Source: Dactylosporangium siamense
GTDB taxonomy: Bacteria; Actinomycetota; Actinomycetes; Mycobacteriales; Micromonosporaceae
DNA: 59,426 nt
Assembly: GCF_016862795.1 (NCBI RefSeq)
Contig: NZ_BONQ01000105.1
Span: forward strand, 1-59,426
Reading direction: 5' to 3'
Below the pieces are notes generated by a model. It saw only the letters and a program-made list of their open reading frames with translations, made no database searches and was not told the DNA's origin. Positions 14,799-21,846 of the stretch are shown here, one piece after another; position 1 is the first letter of the stretch, and each line of letters opens with the position of its first letter. A program made the translations under genes and the position numbers.

Positions 14799-16880
14799 TC
14801 AGCGGTCGCGGGCGAGGTGGTCCTGCAGGTAGGCGTGGCGAAACTGGTACACCGGACCGACCTGACGCAGAATGCCGCGGCGGTGGGCGTCGTTGAGGAA
14901 GCGCAGCAGCCGCCACGGCAGCCGGCCCCACAGCGCGTAGTAGGCCGCGACGAGGCGGAAGCGGAACCACCGCGACACGGCGATCGTCATCGGCGTGATC
15001 AGCAGGCTGATGGCGAGCCCCACCACGACGGCGACGAACATGACCGCGACGAATCCGCCGGTCGTCATCGAGTCGTCCGTCATGCTGAAGACCAGGGCGA
15101 CGGCGACGCCGATGAGCGCGAACGGGATCGGCCCGCTGATCAGGAAGATCACGATGACGCCGGCGATGCCGGCGCGGCGGCCGCCGGCGACGGAGGACTG
15201 GACGCTCGCGGGGCCGGCGGATCGGTCCGGTAGGCGCAGCCAGCGGATCAGCCCGACGAGAAGGCCGACCGGAACGGCGGCGGACAGGGTGGCCGCGGTG
15301 GCGACGGCCAGGACCTGGATGACCGCCGTCAGGTCGGAGGGCGCCACGAACAGCATCAGCACCAGCAGGGACGCCGTGACCGCGAGGGGGACGGTCAGCA
15401 GCATGGCCCACCCCACGGCGATCAGGAGCTGCCTGACGAGGGACCGGATGCCGGAGTCCGGCAGCGGCACCCGGGGACGCCGCACGCCATCGGTCGCCAG
15501 CAGGGCCAGCAGCGTGATCACGAGGATGCTGACCAGGACCCAGCGCAGGTCGCCCAGCGGCGTCTGGGTCTGCGGCCGGAACGTGGGACTGGAGGCGGTC
15601 ACCGGGTCCACGTTCGCGGGCGGGCCGACCTCGACGGACGCGGCGAAGGCGACCGCCCAGAACACCGTGGTGCACGCCGCGACGGCGACGCTGAGCAGCA
15701 GCCACAACTCGACGAAGCGGGGCGCGCGGTGCAGCTCCCACCACCGCAGGTCGTACGTGCCGCTGCGATGCAGGTGCCGGGCGAGGAACGACAGCCACCG
15801 CCGGGCCCGCACCGGGTCGTACGGGCGGCCGCGATCGGCGTAGACGGCCGGGATGAGCGCGCCGAGCAGGTGCCGCTCGACGGCCGCCTGGTCCGGGAAC
15901 CGGGTGGCGTCGAACAGCTCCGCGGGTCGGGTGCGGCGGTCGGTGTACACGGTGCGCGCCAGGCTCGCCATCAGTGGGTTCGACAGGGCGGTCGGCACGT
16001 GCCCCGGCTGGTTCGCGACGTGGGTGGTGAAGTCGCGCCAACGGTCGTCGCTCGCCGGGGCGCCGGCGGCGAGGAACCCGGTGACGGTCGCCGCCGCGGC
16101 GGGCAGCAGCTCGACCACCGCGGCGGCGGCCAGCACGCGTCCCGCCGCCGCGACCGTGGTGAGGTACTCCTCGCGCCGGCAGGTCAGGATCAGGTGGCTG
16201 CCGGCGTTGAGCATCGCGTCGAGGGCCGGCAGAGCCAGGGCCCGCCAGGCCGGCGGCATCTCGTCGAGGCCGTCCAGCACCGGCAGGATCCGGTCGTGGG
16301 CGAGGAGGCGGCCGATGACGTCGGCGCCGTAGGCGTCAGCGTCGCGCAGGAAGTTGTACTCGGCGCTGATCCGTTCGATCATCCAGTCCAGCGGGCTCTG
16401 CGTGGTGGGATTCCACGAGCCGAGCGCCAGCAGTACCGGAGCCGGCCCTTGAAATTGCTCTTGCCCGGAGCCGGCCGCGGCGGCGGACAGCAGGTCGAGG
16501 GTGCAGCGCAGCACGGCGGTGGTCTTGCCGGAGCCCGGCTCGCCCAGGATGACGAGCTGCCGCCGCGGCAGGCGCCGCCAGAGCTCGCCGAACTCGGTGA
16601 CGTCACCGGAGACGCGAAGGTAGCTGACGGAGCCGGCCAGGGACGCGTCGCCGAGGACGACGGCCGGGTGGGCGCCGACCGCGCGACCGGCGGGGGTGGC
16701 GGCCGACCAGGTGAGCCGCATCGGGCTGACGTACAGGGAGTCGCGGATGGCGAGCTCGCGCGTCCACTGCAGCCGCGCCGCCGCGGTCAGTGCCGCCACC
16801 GCCGCGTCCAGCTGCTCCTGGGGCGACGGCGCGGCGACCCGGCCGTTGATCGTGACGTTGCCGTAGATGGCGCCGGCCAT
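14799..16880 (-). CDS. NACHT-family STAND NTPase with C-terminal membrane domain
   Basis: 693 aa from ATG 16880. Residues 3-15 (GAIYGNVTINGRV) are short, beta-prone and glycine-punctuated. Residues 25-100 resemble the linker found before actinobacterial NACHT domains. NACHT core: Walker A GEPGSGKTT (113-121), Walker B ILPVLDGLDEMP (198-209, with DGLDE), and LILTCRREEY as sensor 1. No LRR, WD40 or TPR sensor follows. Instead residues 391-635 hold about six membrane helices, and the end (GPVYQFRHAYLQDHLA) matches the tail of many STAND proteins. It lies 65 bp downstream of a small protein with a similar short motif. A signalling or defence role is inferred from family and context. Confidence 0.85.
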   Translation of the reverse strand: MAGAIYGNVTINGRVAAPSPQEQLDAAVAALTAAARLQWTRELAIRDSLYVSPMRLTWSAATPAGRAVGAHPAVVLGDASLAGSVSYLRVSGDVTEFGELWRRLPRRQLVILGEPGSGKTTAVLRCTLDLLSAAAAGSGQEQFQGPAPVLLALGSWNPTTQSPLDWMIERISAEYNFLRDADAYGADVIGRLLAHDRILPVLDGLDEMPPAWRALALPALDAMLNAGSHLILTCRREEYLTTVAAAGRVLAAAAVVELLPAAAATVTGFLAAGAPASDDRWRDFTTHVANQPGHVPTALSNPLMASLARTVYTDRRTRPAELFDATRFPDQAAVERHLLGALIPAVYADRGRPYDPVRARRWLSFLARHLHRSGTYDLRWWELHRAPRFVELWLLLSVAVAACTTVFWAVAFAASVEVGPPANVDPVTASSPTFRPQTQTPLGDLRWVLVSILVITLLALLATDGVRRPRVPLPDSGIRSLVRQLLIAVGWAMLLTVPLAVTASLLVLMLFVAPSDLTAVIQVLAVATAATLSAAVPVGLLVGLIRWLRLPDRSAGPASVQSSVAGGRRAGIAGVIVIFLISGPIPFALIGVAVALVFSMTDDSMTTGGFVAVMFVAVVVGLAISLLITPMTIAVSRWFRFRLVAAYYALWGRLPWRLLRFLNDAHRRGILRQVGPVYQFRHAYLQDHLARDR

Positions 16881-16945
16881 GACCCCGTGGACGTCCCGGG
16901 CGCTGGTGCTCTGGTCGGTGCGTCCGCCGGGTGCGGTTGACCTGA

Positions 16946-17425
16946 CTACGCCCCCGGCCGCACTGGGGGGTTCGGCACCTGCCCACCCGACGGAACCTGC
17001 CCATACGGCGGGATCTGCCCATCCGGCGGCACCTGCCCGAACGGCGGGACCTGCCCGAACGTGATGTGCACCGGCGCGGAGATGGTGTGCGCAACCGCAC
17101 CGTAGTTGGTGCGCACGTGCACGTTGCCGCCGCCGCCGGCCGCGGCCAGCAGCGTCCGCGCCGCCGCCAGCACCTGCGCGTCCTCGTCGGCGCCCGTCCC
17201 GGTCAGCGCCGCGCGGACCTCGTCCTGCCAGTCGCCGGGCCCGGGTTCGATCGCGTCCAGCACCGCGTCCGAGCGGCCCCGCCGGGTCAGCGTCCGGCGC
17301 AGAAGGTCCCGAAGGCCGGCGTAGGCGTCCTGGACGGCGGACTGCGTGGTCGCGGTCACCCCGGCCGCCCCTCCGGCCGTCGCGCCCGCCATCAACGCGG
17401 TCAGGATCATGTCAACATCGGACAC
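16946..17425 (-). CDS. small effector-like protein with C-terminal amyloid-type motif and Pro/Gly tail
   Basis: 159 aa from GTG 17425, chosen for GGAAGG eight bases upstream; longer in-frame starts (to 17503) exist. Residues 5-35 are hydrophobic and Ala/Gly-rich (MILTALMAGATAGGAAGV), followed by helices (DAYAGLRDLLRRTL, DAQVLAAARTLLAA). This pattern is common in small actinobacterial proteins that accompany NLR-like NTPases. After GGGG come two beta-prone stretches, NVHVRTNYGAVA and HTISAPVHITFG; the second aligns loosely (I-x3-V-x-I) with the start of the adjacent NACHT protein. The tail has five GQVPP-type repeats. It may be a Bell/HeLo-like membrane effector triggered by the NACHT protein; this is a hypothesis. 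Confidence 0.65.
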   Translation of the reverse strand: MSDVDMILTALMAGATAGGAAGVTATTQSAVQDAYAGLRDLLRRTLTRRGRSDAVLDAIEPGPGDWQDEVRAALTGTGADEDAQVLAAARTLLAAAGGGGNVHVRTNYGAVAHTISAPVHITFGQVPPFGQVPPDGQIPPYGQVPSGGQVPNPPVRPGA

Positions 17426-17630
17426 GTAGATCACCTTCCGTAGACGAGACCCGCCGATTGTGTCACCGCCGGGCAACGGGCCGAGAGAAGGCGTGTCCGC
17501 CATGACGCGTCACGTCCACAGCGGCCATCTCCGCCCGCGTCCCGTGAAGTTCGAGGGGAGGGTCGTCGAGGCTGCTGTTCGTGGTGGCCACTGCCAGGGG
17601 CGTGTGGTCCGGATCAGTACCGTATCGGGT

Positions 17631-19439
17631 GTGACGCGGTTGGGGATCGACTTCGGGACGTCCACGACGGTGGCGGTCCTTGCCGCCGACGGGCGGGAGC
17701 CACGGCCGTTGCTGTTCGACGGTTCGCCGCTGATGCCCTCGGCGGTCTGTCTGGACGCGGACGGCGGGCTGGTCGTCGGGCGGGACGCGGTGCACCTGGG
17801 GATGGCCAGTCCCGGGCGGCTGGAGCCGAACCCGAAACGCCGGGTCGACGAGGCGGTCGTGCTGCTCGGCGACGCCGAGGTGCCCGTCGGGCGGCTGTTC
17901 AAGGCGGTGCTCGACCGGGCGGTCGCCGAGGCCGCGGGGATGTCGGGCGGGGCGCTGACCGGCGTCGTCGTCACGTGCCCGGCGGCGTGGGGGCAACGGC
18001 GGCGGCAGGTGCTGCTCGACGCGGCGCCGCCCGGGACGCGGCTGGTCGCCGAGCCCGTCGCGGCGGCACACTACTTCGCGGACGTGGCCGGGCATCGGGT
18101 GCCGGTCGGTGGGACCGCGCTGGTCTACGACTTCGGCGCCGGGACGTTCGACGCGTCGGTGGTGCGGCGCACGGAGGACGGGTTCGAGCTGCTCGCGACG
18201 CTCGGCCTCGACGCCGCCGGCGGCCTCGACGTCGACGCGGCGCTGCTCGCGCACCTGCGGGACCTGGTGCCGGATTCGCAGGGGTACTGGCCGCGCCTGA
18301 CCAACCCCGCCGACGCCCTCGACCGCAGGGTGGCGCAGCAGGTGTGGGACAACGTGCGCACGGCGAAGGAGATGCTGTCGCGGCTGCCGTCCACATTGGT
18401 GCACCTGCCGCTGTTCAACGTGGAGGTGCCCCTGGACCGGGCCACGCTGGACCGGCTGGCGGCGCCGGTGTTGCAGCGGACGGTCAGCACCTGTGTGGAG
18501 GTCCTCGCCGTCGCGGGGCAGCCGATGTCGTCGCTGGCGGCGGTGTTCCTGGCGGGCGGGTCGAGCCGGATGCCGGCCGTGGCGGCGGCGCTGGAGCCGG
18601 CCCTCGGCGTCGCGCCGGTGGTCGTGGACCAGCCGGAGCTGGCGGTGGCGGAGGGCAGCCTGCGCGGCTTCGACCAGCCGACCCCGGGCGCGGCGGCGCC
18701 CATCTCCGCCTCGCCGCAGTCTCCGTCCCCGGCGACCTTCCCGGCGCCGGCCCGGCCCGCCCTGGCCGCCCCGCCCACCCCGCCCGCCTTGGCCACGCCG
18801 CAGCCGTTGCCGCAGCCTTCGTGGCGGGGCAGGCGAGGGCTCGTGGTCCTCGCCGCGGTCGTCGCCCTGGTGGTCCTCGCCGGCGGCGGAGCCCTGGCCT
18901 GGTCACTGCGCCCCGACCCGCGGGCGGACGCCCTCCCGGCGATCCTGCCCACGCCGTCCGCCTCGGCGTCGCCGTCGCCGTCCGTGTCGCCGTCGCCGGT
19001 GGTGAGCGTCGCGGCGGGGCTCGACCCGTGCCTGGTCGGCAAGTGGCGGCAGACCAGCAGCGAGATCCACGTCAACAACGGCTCGAAGCGGGAGCAGTTC
19101 AGCGGCGGCGCCGGGATCCTGCAGGAGTTCGACGGCGAGGGTCACATGGTGTACGACACCAACGCCTCCGCCCCGTACCGGGCCACCTTCGACGGCGCGA
19201 CCTGGGACCAGACGTTCCGTGGCGTCGCCCGGGGCAACTACCGCATCCTCGACGGCGCCGTCGTCCTCAGTGGACAGTCCGGTGAGATCAGCTGGGTCAT
19301 CAACCGCAACGGCAAGCGCAACAACAGCGGCAAGGGACCGCTCAGCACGAAACCCGAGCGCTACCTCTGCGATGCGCAGAAGCTCATCCAGTACGGCCCG
19401 GACGGCGACTACACCAACGAACTGGAGCGCATCCCGTAG
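17631..19439 (+). CDS. Hsp70-like ATPase with transmembrane segment and extracellular domain
   Basis: 602 aa from GTG 17631, placed just before the conserved GIDFGTSTTVAVL phosphate-1 motif; upstream codons (to 17460) look non-coding. Residues 1-350 form the actin/Hsp70 nucleotide-binding domain (VYDFGAGTFDASVV phosphate-2; VFLAGGSSRMPAVAAAL adenosine motif). The peptide-binding domain of DnaK is absent. A Pro/Ala/Ser linker leads to one membrane helix (LVVLAAVVALVVLAGGGALA, about 400-422), a second Pro/Ser linker and a ~135-residue outer domain (CLVGKWRQTSSEI; Cys near the end). The topology suggests a membrane sensor. It is divergent from the NACHT operon with 205 bp shared. Confidence 0.85.
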   Translation: MTRLGIDFGTSTTVAVLAADGREPRPLLFDGSPLMPSAVCLDADGGLVVGRDAVHLGMASPGRLEPNPKRRVDEAVVLLGDAEVPVGRLFKAVLDRAVAEAAGMSGGALTGVVVTCPAAWGQRRRQVLLDAAPPGTRLVAEPVAAAHYFADVAGHRVPVGGTALVYDFGAGTFDASVVRRTEDGFELLATLGLDAAGGLDVDAALLAHLRDLVPDSQGYWPRLTNPADALDRRVAQQVWDNVRTAKEMLSRLPSTLVHLPLFNVEVPLDRATLDRLAAPVLQRTVSTCVEVLAVAGQPMSSLAAVFLAGGSSRMPAVAAALEPALGVAPVVVDQPELAVAEGSLRGFDQPTPGAAAPISASPQSPSPATFPAPARPALAAPPTPPALATPQPLPQPSWRGRRGLVVLAAVVALVVLAGGGALAWSLRPDPRADALPAILPTPSASASPSPSVSPSPVVSVAAGLDPCLVGKWRQTSSEIHVNNGSKREQFSGGAGILQEFDGEGHMVYDTNASAPYRATFDGATWDQTFRGVARGNYRILDGAVVLSGQSGEISWVINRNGKRNNSGKGPLSTKPERYLCDAQKLIQYGPDGDYTNELERIP

Positions 19440-19491
19440 GTCTGCCCGCGCGGGTCATCGGCGGCCGGTGGGTTGTGCGAAGATCTCGGCC

Positions 19492-20124
19492 GTGCGAATG
19501 ATCCCCCTCGTCGCGGTTGCGGCCTCCCTCGCCCTGGTCGGTGCCTGCGCCGACGACCCCGCCACCCCGAGGGCACAGGCCTCCGGCACGCCGGTCCCGG
19601 CCGTATCCGTGTCCGCATCGGGCGCCGCTCCCTCGGCGTCGGCCGGTGCCGCCACCGATCCTGCGTTTGTCGACCCGGCGCCCGCCGCGGCCGCCGGCAA
19701 GATCGGTCCCGGCACCGAGTGCGCCATCCCCGCGACGCTGCCGACCGCGGCGAAATGGACCCCGAAGGACGCCTCCTCCTACCGCTGGTCGACCGGCGGG
19801 CTGACGCTGCGGTGCGAGATCGACGCCAAGCCGGCCGGCGCGATCGGCTTCATCCGCGTGTTCACCTACGAGGGCACCGACGCGCAGCAGGCGCTCGCGG
19901 TGCTGATGATCACGCCGCTGTTCGGTGGGAAGACGACCGGCGAACGGGAGATCACGATCGGCGGCAAGAGCGGCGTGGAGGCCGCGCTCGCCGCGAACAT
20001 GAACGGCCCCGGCCGTGCGTTCGCCGCCGGCGGTGTCCTGGTGGTGTGGCGCGGGGCGGACGAGGACGAGTTCAAGGCAGGCCTGCCCGCCTACGTCCTG
20101 GCCCGCACCGCGATCTCGTTCTGA
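19492..20124 (+). CDS. lipoprotein of unknown function
   Basis: 210 aa from GTG 19492 (an ATG at 19498 is possible). A lipoprotein signal ends at LVGAC (Cys near 18). A Ser/Ala/Pro-rich spacer of about 40 residues precedes a globular domain with two Cys (TECAIP, LRCEID), resembling in outline the DUF3558-type lipoproteins of actinomycetes, though I cannot assign it. It is anchored outside the membrane. It follows the Hsp70-like gene by 52 bp on the same strand and may be co-transcribed. It is convergent with the OmpA-domain gene, leaving 4 bp between stops. Confidence 0.75.
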   Translation: MRMIPLVAVAASLALVGACADDPATPRAQASGTPVPAVSVSASGAAPSASAGAATDPAFVDPAPAAAAGKIGPGTECAIPATLPTAAKWTPKDASSYRWSTGGLTLRCEIDAKPAGAIGFIRVFTYEGTDAQQALAVLMITPLFGGKTTGEREITIGGKSGVEAALAANMNGPGRAFAAGGVLVVWRGADEDEFKAGLPAYVLARTAISF

Positions 20125-20128
20125 GCCG

Positions 20129-20911
20129 TTACTTCGGCAGGCGGATGACCAGTTCGACGCGGCGGTTGAAGGCGCGGCCGGCGACGCTGGCGGAGCCGTC
20201 GGTGTTCTTCTCCTCGACGAGGGGCTGGGTGCTGCCCAGACCGACGGCGGTGACGGCGGAGGCGCTGACGCCGTGCCCGGTCAGGTACGCCCGGACGGTC
20301 TCCGCCCGGCGCTGTGACAGGGTCTGGTTGCCGGCGGCCGAACCGGTCGCGTCGGTGTGGCCGCGGACCTGGATGGCGCCGTTCGGATACAGCTTGTTGA
20401 TGACCTTGATGGTGTTGTCGAGGGTGTCGGTGCTGCCGACGTCGGCGCTGCCGGTGGCGAAGAGGGCGTCGCTGTTGAAGGTCACGATGTAGACGTGGAC
20501 GCCGTTGGGGTCGCGGGCCTCCAGGACCGAGCCGGAGACGCCGGTGAGGTCGATGTCGGGGCCGGGCAGGCGATACAGGGAGTCCTTCACCAGGCGGGTG
20601 TCGTTCTCGGGGTCGTGCGCGTTGCCGATCTGGCACGGGATGCGCAGCACGAGCCCGGCGCCGAAGTCCTGGGTCGAGCAGGTGGGGTCCTTCTGCCCGT
20701 CGCCGTCGTAGTCGTCCAGGCCCGGTTGGGCGCCCGGCGGCAGTGACACGGGCTCCTCCGCGGCGGGCGCCTCGGTGGTGGCGTCCGCCGCGGCCGAGGT
20801 GGCGCCGCCGGTCGGGGTCTCCTTGGAGGCGGAGCCGCAGCCGGTGAGCAGCAGCACGCCGACAACCATGACCGGCAACCAGGCGCCGGCGTGACTCCGC
20901 ACACGTCTCAT
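20129..20911 (-). CDS. OmpA-family lipoprotein
   Basis: 260 aa from ATG 20911. The signal peptide ends in lipobox LLTGC. A Thr/Ala/Glu-rich spacer (25-55) precedes a Cys-containing region (DPTCSTQDFGAG, PCQIGNAHD) and a C-terminal OmpA-C domain of about 110 residues with the peptidoglycan-binding pattern VRGHTDATGSAAGNQTLSQR, RAETVRAYL and FNRRVELVI. It probably tethers the membrane to peptidoglycan. OmpA-domain lipoproteins are known in actinomycetes; the partner is unknown. Confidence 0.88.
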   Translation of the reverse strand: MRRVRSHAGAWLPVMVVGVLLLTGCGSASKETPTGGATSAAADATTEAPAAEEPVSLPPGAQPGLDDYDGDGQKDPTCSTQDFGAGLVLRIPCQIGNAHDPENDTRLVKDSLYRLPGPDIDLTGVSGSVLEARDPNGVHVYIVTFNSDALFATGSADVGSTDTLDNTIKVINKLYPNGAIQVRGHTDATGSAAGNQTLSQRRAETVRAYLTGHGVSASAVTAVGLGSTQPLVEEKNTDGSASVAGRAFNRRVELVIRLPK

Positions 20912-20970
20912 GGGCGGGAGCGTAGGTTTCCGGTCGTGCCACCGCTCGTCACAGGCGGGTAGCCGACACC

Positions 20971-21756
20971 TCAGGGCTTACGGGCCACCCCGGCGTACTC
21001 GGACGCGGGCGTGGTGTCGTTGCCGTCGGGGCGCCACTGGGAGCAGGTGACGACGCCGGGCTCCAGGAGCTCCAGGCCGGTGAAGTACGCGGCGATCTGC
21101 TGCGGGTCCCGGACCGCCATGGGGGCGGCGCCGCTGCTGTTCCACATCTCCACGGCCCGGTCGACCGCGGCGGCGTTGACCTCACGGGTCGGGTGCGACA
21201 TGACGAGGTAGCTGCCGGGTGGGACGGCGTCGACCAGGGTCCGGACGATGCCCGCGGCCTCCTCGTCGTCGACCACGAAGTTGATGATGCCGAGCAGCAT
21301 GATCGCGACCGGCTGGGTGAAGTCGAGGGTGCGGGCCGCCTCGGCGAGGATCGTCTTCGGGTCGCGGACGGTGGCGTCGAGGTAGTCGGTGGCGCCCTCG
21401 GGGTTGCTGGTCAGCAGCGCCCGGGCGTGGACCAGGACCATCGGGTCGTTGTCGACGTAGACGATCCGGGCCGCCGGGGCGACGGACTGCGCGACCTCGT
21501 GCGTGTTGTCCGCGGTGGGCAGGCCGGTGCCGATGTCGAGGAACTGCCGGATGCCGGCCTCGCCGGCGAGGTGCCGCACGGCCCGGCCGAGGAACTGCCG
21601 GTTGAACCGCGCCGACTGCACCAGCTCGGGCATGTAGGCGAGCACCTGCTCGGCCGCTTCCCGGTCGACGGCGAAGTTGTCCTTGCCGCCCAGCAGGTAG
21701 TTCCAGAGTCGCGCGGAATGCGCGACGGTCGTGTCGAGCTCCTCGTTGACCGTCAT
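20971..21756 (-). CDS. SAM-dependent methyltransferase, Methyltransf_19 (DUF574)
   Basis: 261 aa from ATG 21756. It matches the actinomycete-specific DUF574 pattern: RLWNYLLGGKDNFAVDREAA near the N-terminus, the SAM-binding FLDIGTGLPTADNTHEVAQ, VYVDNDPMVLVHARALL, and LLGIINFVVDDEEA. The substrate of this large, expanded family is unknown. It is a soluble protein and stands alone between unrelated genes. Confidence 0.92.
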   Translation of the reverse strand: MTVNEELDTTVAHSARLWNYLLGGKDNFAVDREAAEQVLAYMPELVQSARFNRQFLGRAVRHLAGEAGIRQFLDIGTGLPTADNTHEVAQSVAPAARIVYVDNDPMVLVHARALLTSNPEGATDYLDATVRDPKTILAEAARTLDFTQPVAIMLLGIINFVVDDEEAAGIVRTLVDAVPPGSYLVMSHPTREVNAAAVDRAVEMWNSSGAAPMAVRDPQQIAAYFTGLELLEPGVVTCSQWRPDGNDTTPASEYAGVARKP

Positions 21757-21809
21757 GTCCGTCCTTGGACTGCGATGGGGAAATGTCCGGCCCAGACTAG
21801 TCCCCGCGC

Positions 21810-21839
21810 GGGGGCCCGGTACAGGCGTACCGGGCCCCC
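21810..21839 (-). terminator. strong hairpin terminator
   Basis: Perfect 13-bp stem GGGGGCCCGGTAC (21810-21822) / GTACCGGGCCCCC (21827-21839) with a 4-nt loop, eight bases beyond the minus-strand stop at 21847. It separates the large secreted protein from the DUF574 gene. Confidence 0.88.
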
Positions 21840-21846
21840 ACGGCCG

